Of a stretch of 64,000 nucleotides of DNA, positions 60,973-64,000 are shown in pieces. A program made the position numbers and the translations under genes. Source of the stretch: Rhizobium johnstonii 3841 (GTDB lineage: Bacteria > Pseudomonadota > Alphaproteobacteria > Rhizobiales > Rhizobiaceae); contig NC_008378.1 in the NCBI RefSeq assembly GCF_000009265.1, positions 62,001 through 126,000 of the forward strand. The letters are read 5' to 3'. The notes below the pieces were generated by a model. The model made no database searches. It was given only the letters and a program-made list of their open reading frames with translations, and was not told the origin of the DNA. The stretch's first letter is position 1. Each line of letters opens with the position of its first letter.

Positions 60973-62009
60973 CACTTTCCCTCGCTCTGATTTTCGTTCT
61001 CGACGATCCAGTCCATGTAGTCGTGGAACGACTGCCTGGCGCTGCGTGGCTGCCAGCCCGTGTCGCGCGCGATCCGGGCGATGTCGTAGGCTCCCCACAT
61101 GCCGTCTTTCAGTGAAACGTCCTGGATGACGTTGGCGGTATCCGCGGGGCTCACCTCGACCTGCAGGGAAGGCGCGCGCTCCTTCGCCCAGCCGATGATG
61201 TCGCCGATGGTCGAAGTCTCGCCACTGCCGATATTGTAGTGCCGGTAACGGAGGCGCTCTGCGAGAAGCAGCGCGATGATTGCGTCGGCCACATCCGTGG
61301 AAGTGACATAGTCGCCGACAGGTTCCAGGCTATTCGGGCGCACGGTCTCCCCTGCAAGCGCCATATGGGCGACGCGGTTTGGAACATGCCGGAAATTGCG
61401 GCTGCCGGTGACCCGATCCATCGGCCCATAAACCGATGCAAGCCGGACAGAGGCTGCCGACAGGCCGAAAAGATCTGCGTAGCGGTTGACGACCATCTCT
61501 GCTGCAAATTTGGAGATGCCATAGAGTGTCAGCGGTGCAACATAGCCGTCTTCGGGAAGCGGTTCGCCCATCCAGTCCGGTCCGTGATGACGGTAGACCG
61601 AACCGGAACTGACGAAGACGAGGCGTTGAAAGCCGGGGCGTTTTCTCAGCCATTCGAGAACATGCACCGTGCCCATGAAATTGACATCGATGATCCTGGC
61701 CGGATCTTCGGCCTCTGGCTGACGCTTTGCCTCAGCCGCGCTGCCACGCGAGATGGGGGTGACGGTGGCGCCGTGCACGACATAGCGGATATCGTGGTCG
61801 TCGAGTGCAGCTTCCCACTGGGTGGGCTCGCAGATGTCGGCCGTGACCACGGTCAGCCGATCGCGGACCGGCGCAAAATAGCGCTCCGCCATCGCATCCA
61901 GGCCGGCACGATCGAGAATGACGACACGCGCCTTGGCATCGCGTTCGAGCCATTCCCGTGCAAGGACGCTCATGACGAAGCCGGTTCCACCGGTGACGAG
62001 AAGGGTCAT
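60972..62009 (-). CDS. NAD-dependent epimerase/dehydratase (extended SDR)
   Basis: This 345-residue extended SDR has TLLVTGGTGFVMSVLAREWL (Rossmann; the usual GxxGxxG is a little altered), VVTADICEPTQWEAAL, VHGATVTP, FVSSGSVY, and catalytic Tyr-Lys in TLYGISKFAAEM. The C-terminal half resembles sugar-nucleotide epimerases. It starts 33 nt downstream of the SDR gene with a weak GGATGG ribosome site. In this context it may act on a polyol or modified nucleoside rather than a UDP-sugar. Confidence 0.87.
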   Translation of the reverse strand: MTLLVTGGTGFVMSVLAREWLERDAKARVVILDRAGLDAMAERYFAPVRDRLTVVTADICEPTQWEAALDDHDIRYVVHGATVTPISRGSAAEAKRQPEAEDPARIIDVNFMGTVHVLEWLRKRPGFQRLVFVSSGSVYRHHGPDWMGEPLPEDGYVAPLTLYGISKFAAEMVVNRYADLFGLSAASVRLASVYGPMDRVTGSRNFRHVPNRVAHMALAGETVRPNSLEPVGDYVTSTDVADAIIALLLAERLRYRHYNIGSGETSTIGDIIGWAKERAPSLQVEVSPADTANVIQDVSLKDGMWGAYDIARIARDTGWQPRSARQSFHDYMDWIVENENQSEGK

Positions 62010-62042
62010 TTCAAATCCATCCAAAGATTTTCAATACAGATA

Positions 62043-62804
62043 TCAGCGCGTCGCGTAGCCGCCGTCGGCCAGGAGATCGGTTCCGGTGACGAAGGATGCA
62101 TCCGACGACAACAAAAAGGCCGTGGCGGCGGCTATTTCCTCCGGTTGTCCGATGCGTCCGAGCAAATGCGCAGGCCCCAGCCCGGCATTGGCCGCGTCGA
62201 GATCCGGCCACCGTTGCAGCAGCCGCGGCGTGGCGACAGCGCCGGGCGAAAGGCTGTTGACGCGGATGCCATCCGCCGCATGGTCAACCGCCATAGCCTT
62301 GGCGAGATGCACGAGACCGGCCTTTGCAGCGCAGTAGGCGACAGCCTTGCCGGTTGCCACATGAGCGAATTGCGATGCGATGAAGACGACGGAACCGCCG
62401 CCACCTTCGATCATGGCCGGAAGCGTATGTTTGCTGGCGAGGAAGGCACCGGTCAGTATGACATCGATTTCCAACTGCCATTGCGGCGCGGCAAGGTCGA
62501 TAACCGTACCATCCATCGAAGGTGCAGCCGCGTTATGCACAAGACCATCGAGCCGCCCGAAATGTTCCAGGCTAGTCTCCACCGCGCGCTTGACCGAGCC
62601 GCTCTCGGTAACCTCGCACCGAATGCCCAACGCCTGCGGGCCAAGCGATTTTGCAAGCGCGTCGGCACCATCGAGCGATTGGTCTGCGCAGATCACGAAG
62701 GCTTTCTCGTCGATGCATCGGCGCGCGATCGCCGCGCCGATGCCGCTTGCTGCACCGGTCAGGAAAATCACCTTGCCTTCAAGACGTGACATCGGCGTCG
62801 TCAT
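62043..62804 (-). CDS. Short-chain dehydrogenase/reductase
   Basis: This 253-residue classical SDR has VIFLTGAASGIGAAIARRCI, VHNAAAPSMDG, VVFIASQFAH (Ser), Tyr-Lys in VAYCAAKAGLVHL and FVTGTDLLADGGYATR. The start overlaps the hydantoinase-like stop (ATGA), so they are coupled. Confidence 0.9.
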   Translation of the reverse strand: MTTPMSRLEGKVIFLTGAASGIGAAIARRCIDEKAFVICADQSLDGADALAKSLGPQALGIRCEVTESGSVKRAVETSLEHFGRLDGLVHNAAAPSMDGTVIDLAAPQWQLEIDVILTGAFLASKHTLPAMIEGGGGSVVFIASQFAHVATGKAVAYCAAKAGLVHLAKAMAVDHAADGIRVNSLSPGAVATPRLLQRWPDLDAANAGLGPAHLLGRIGQPEEIAAATAFLLSSDASFVTGTDLLADGGYATR

Positions 62805-64000
62805 GATGCGAGGACCTTAGAAAGTCCCTGCTGCGGCGGAAAAGGCCGCTCTCTGGCGATGAATTGGCCGCGGCCCGGTTCCGCCAGGATTTTTCCGTCC
62901 TTCCAGACGATATCGCCGCGCGAGATCGTCATGATGGGCCAGCCCTTGACGACCTGCCCCTCGTAGGGCGTGTAGTCGGTGGCGTGGTGCAGCAGGGAAT
63001 TAGTGATCGTCACGCTGCGATCCGGATCCCAGATCGCAATATCGGCGTCTGCCCCGACGGCAATCTGCCCCTTGCGCGGAGCAAGCCCGAAAAGGCGTGC
63101 CGGCGCGCCGGACGTGAGGTCCGCGAATTTCTGCAGCGAGATCAAGCCACCATTCACGCCTGCCGAAAACAAAAGGGCAAGTCGCGTCTCGATGCCGGGA
63201 ATGCCATTGGGAATTCGGTGGAACGGCGTCCCCGGCCCGCCCGCAATCTTGTCGGCATAGTGCCAGGGCGAATGATCCGAAGAAAAGACCTCCAGCGTTC
63301 CGTCCAGGATGCCGGCCCAGATTGCTGGCTGGTTCGACTTATCGCGTGGCGGCGGCGTGCAGACGCATTTGGAGCCGGAGAGATCATGGGTGTCGATATC
63401 TTCGGCCGAAAGGAAAAGATATTGGGGGCACGTCTCGGCGTAGATCGGAAGCCCACGCGCCTTGGCGCGGCGGATCTCCTCGACGGCACCGCCCGCAGCG
63501 ACGTGGCTGACGAGGATCGGCGTCTCTATCAGTTCCGAAAGGCTGATCGCCCGGAAGGTCGCTTCACGGTCGCCGATCGCTGAATGCGCCTTTTCATGGT
63601 AGCGCAATTCGGTCTTGCGCGCGGCAATGAATTTTTCGGTCAGCCAGCGAATGCAGGCGTCGTTTTCCGCGTGAACCATGACCATCGCGCCCTGCGCGCG
63701 GGCAAGGTCGAGCACATTCAGCACCTCATAGTCATCGAGCTTCAAACCGTCATAGGTGAGGTAAATCTTGATTGAGGTGCAGCCTTCGGCAATCAGCCGA
63801 GGAATTTCGTCGCGCAACACTTCGGCTGAGGGATCGCCGACGATGAGGTGAAAACCATAGTCGATATGCGCTTTCGAACGGGCGCGCTCGTGATAGTCCT
63901 CGACGATGTCGCGTAGCGACTGGCCACGCATCTGCATGGCGAAAGGCACCACAGTTGTCGTGCCACCGCACATCGCCGACAGCGTGCCGGTATTGAAATC
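62801..64000 (-). CDS. Dihydropyrimidinase/hydantoinase-family amidohydrolase (5' end outside window)
   Basis: About 399 residues are visible, with no start inside the window. The frame continues upstream of the ATG at 63973 as DFNTGTLSAMCGGTTTV, typical of hydantoinases. Metal-site residues are intact: the carbamylated Lys in TSIKIYLTYDG, HAE in MVHAENDAC, His in LVSHVAAGG and Asp in SSDHSPWHY. The N-terminal HxH is beyond the edge. It should open a cyclic diamide ring (dihydropyrimidine, hydantoin or allantoin class). It is the most upstream visible gene of the eight-gene operon. Confidence 0.9.
   Translation of the reverse strand, partial: DFNTGTLSAMCGGTTTVVPFAMQMRGQSLRDIVEDYHERARSKAHIDYGFHLIVGDPSAEVLRDEIPRLIAEGCTSIKIYLTYDGLKLDDYEVLNVLDLARAQGAMVMVHAENDACIRWLTEKFIAARKTELRYHEKAHSAIGDREATFRAISLSELIETPILVSHVAAGGAVEEIRRAKARGLPIYAETCPQYLFLSAEDIDTHDLSGSKCVCTPPPRDKSNQPAIWAGILDGTLEVFSSDHSPWHYADKIAGGPGTPFHRIPNGIPGIETRLALLFSAGVNGGLISLQKFADLTSGAPARLFGLAPRKGQIAVGADADIAIWDPDRSVTITNSLLHHATDYTPYEGQVVKGWPIMTISRGDIVWKDGKILAEPGRGQFIARERPFPPQQGLSKVLAS

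Overview
The window looks like alpha-proteobacterial, Rhizobiaceae DNA, most probably a Rhizobium of the R. leguminosarum/R. etli group. The evidence is a high-GC coding style, a flgE-flgK-flgL flagellar block, a calsymin-like casA/casR pair, a soluble chemoreceptor ending in DWEEF, many ABC uptake operons, a rhizobial-type palindromic intergenic element and frequent TTG/GTG starts. No rRNA, tRNA, CRISPR array or intact insertion sequence was found. Both ends cut genes: flgL on the left and a hydantoinase-type amidohydrolase on the right.

Layout. 1-3007 (minus): flgL (partial), flgK, flgE. 3328-4991: an EF-hand protein (casA) divergent from its TetR-type repressor (casR). 5233-7416: a multi-repeat DUF1217 protein whose upstream region carries the same operator motif as casA. 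7635-9422: a cytoplasmic double-PAS chemoreceptor. 9462-10944: enoyl-CoA hydratase and a divergent TetR regulator. 11201-14268 and 15283-18931: two polar amino-acid ABC uptake operons. The second is led by a GntR regulator with a consensus sigma-54 promoter. Three toxin-antitoxin modules (FitAB/VapBC-like, ParDE-like, RES-Xre) lie between and after these operons (14413-20709). 20983-26173: a PspA-centred envelope module matching E. coli yjfI-yjfJ-yjfK-yjfL-yjfM-yjfC, with an added K+ channel.

26560-36934: an approximately 9.3 kb minus-strand aromatic catabolism operon with a divergent LysR gene. It encodes two hydroxyquinol-type intradiol dioxygenases, maleylacetate reductase, an FAD phenol hydroxylase and a complete branched-chain-type ABC transporter. 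The expected logic is uptake, hydroxylation to a trihydroxybenzene, ring cleavage to maleylacetate and reduction to 3-oxoadipate. 37541-42491: a second LysR gene, an NAD-dependent epimerase/dehydrogenase and three aldo-keto reductases. An MFS pseudogene and an SDR follow.

44131-53827: a fucoside utilisation locus made of a sugar-binding protein, two permeases, a GHL6/GH151-like glycosidase, a LacI regulator, a MalK-type ATPase and a GH95 alpha-L-fucosidase. Both glycosidases lack signal peptides, so import followed by cytoplasmic hydrolysis is likely. A further aldo-keto reductase lies at 54168.

55411-64000 (minus): a tightly packed eight-gene operon with two cyclic-amidohydrolase-family proteins, a PuuE-like deacetylase-fold hydrolase, a TPP enzyme, three SDRs and an extended-SDR epimerase. 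Three of these proteins have unusual active-site residues. I do not recognise it as a described pathway. Together with the CasR shared-operator regulon, it is the best candidate for something new here.
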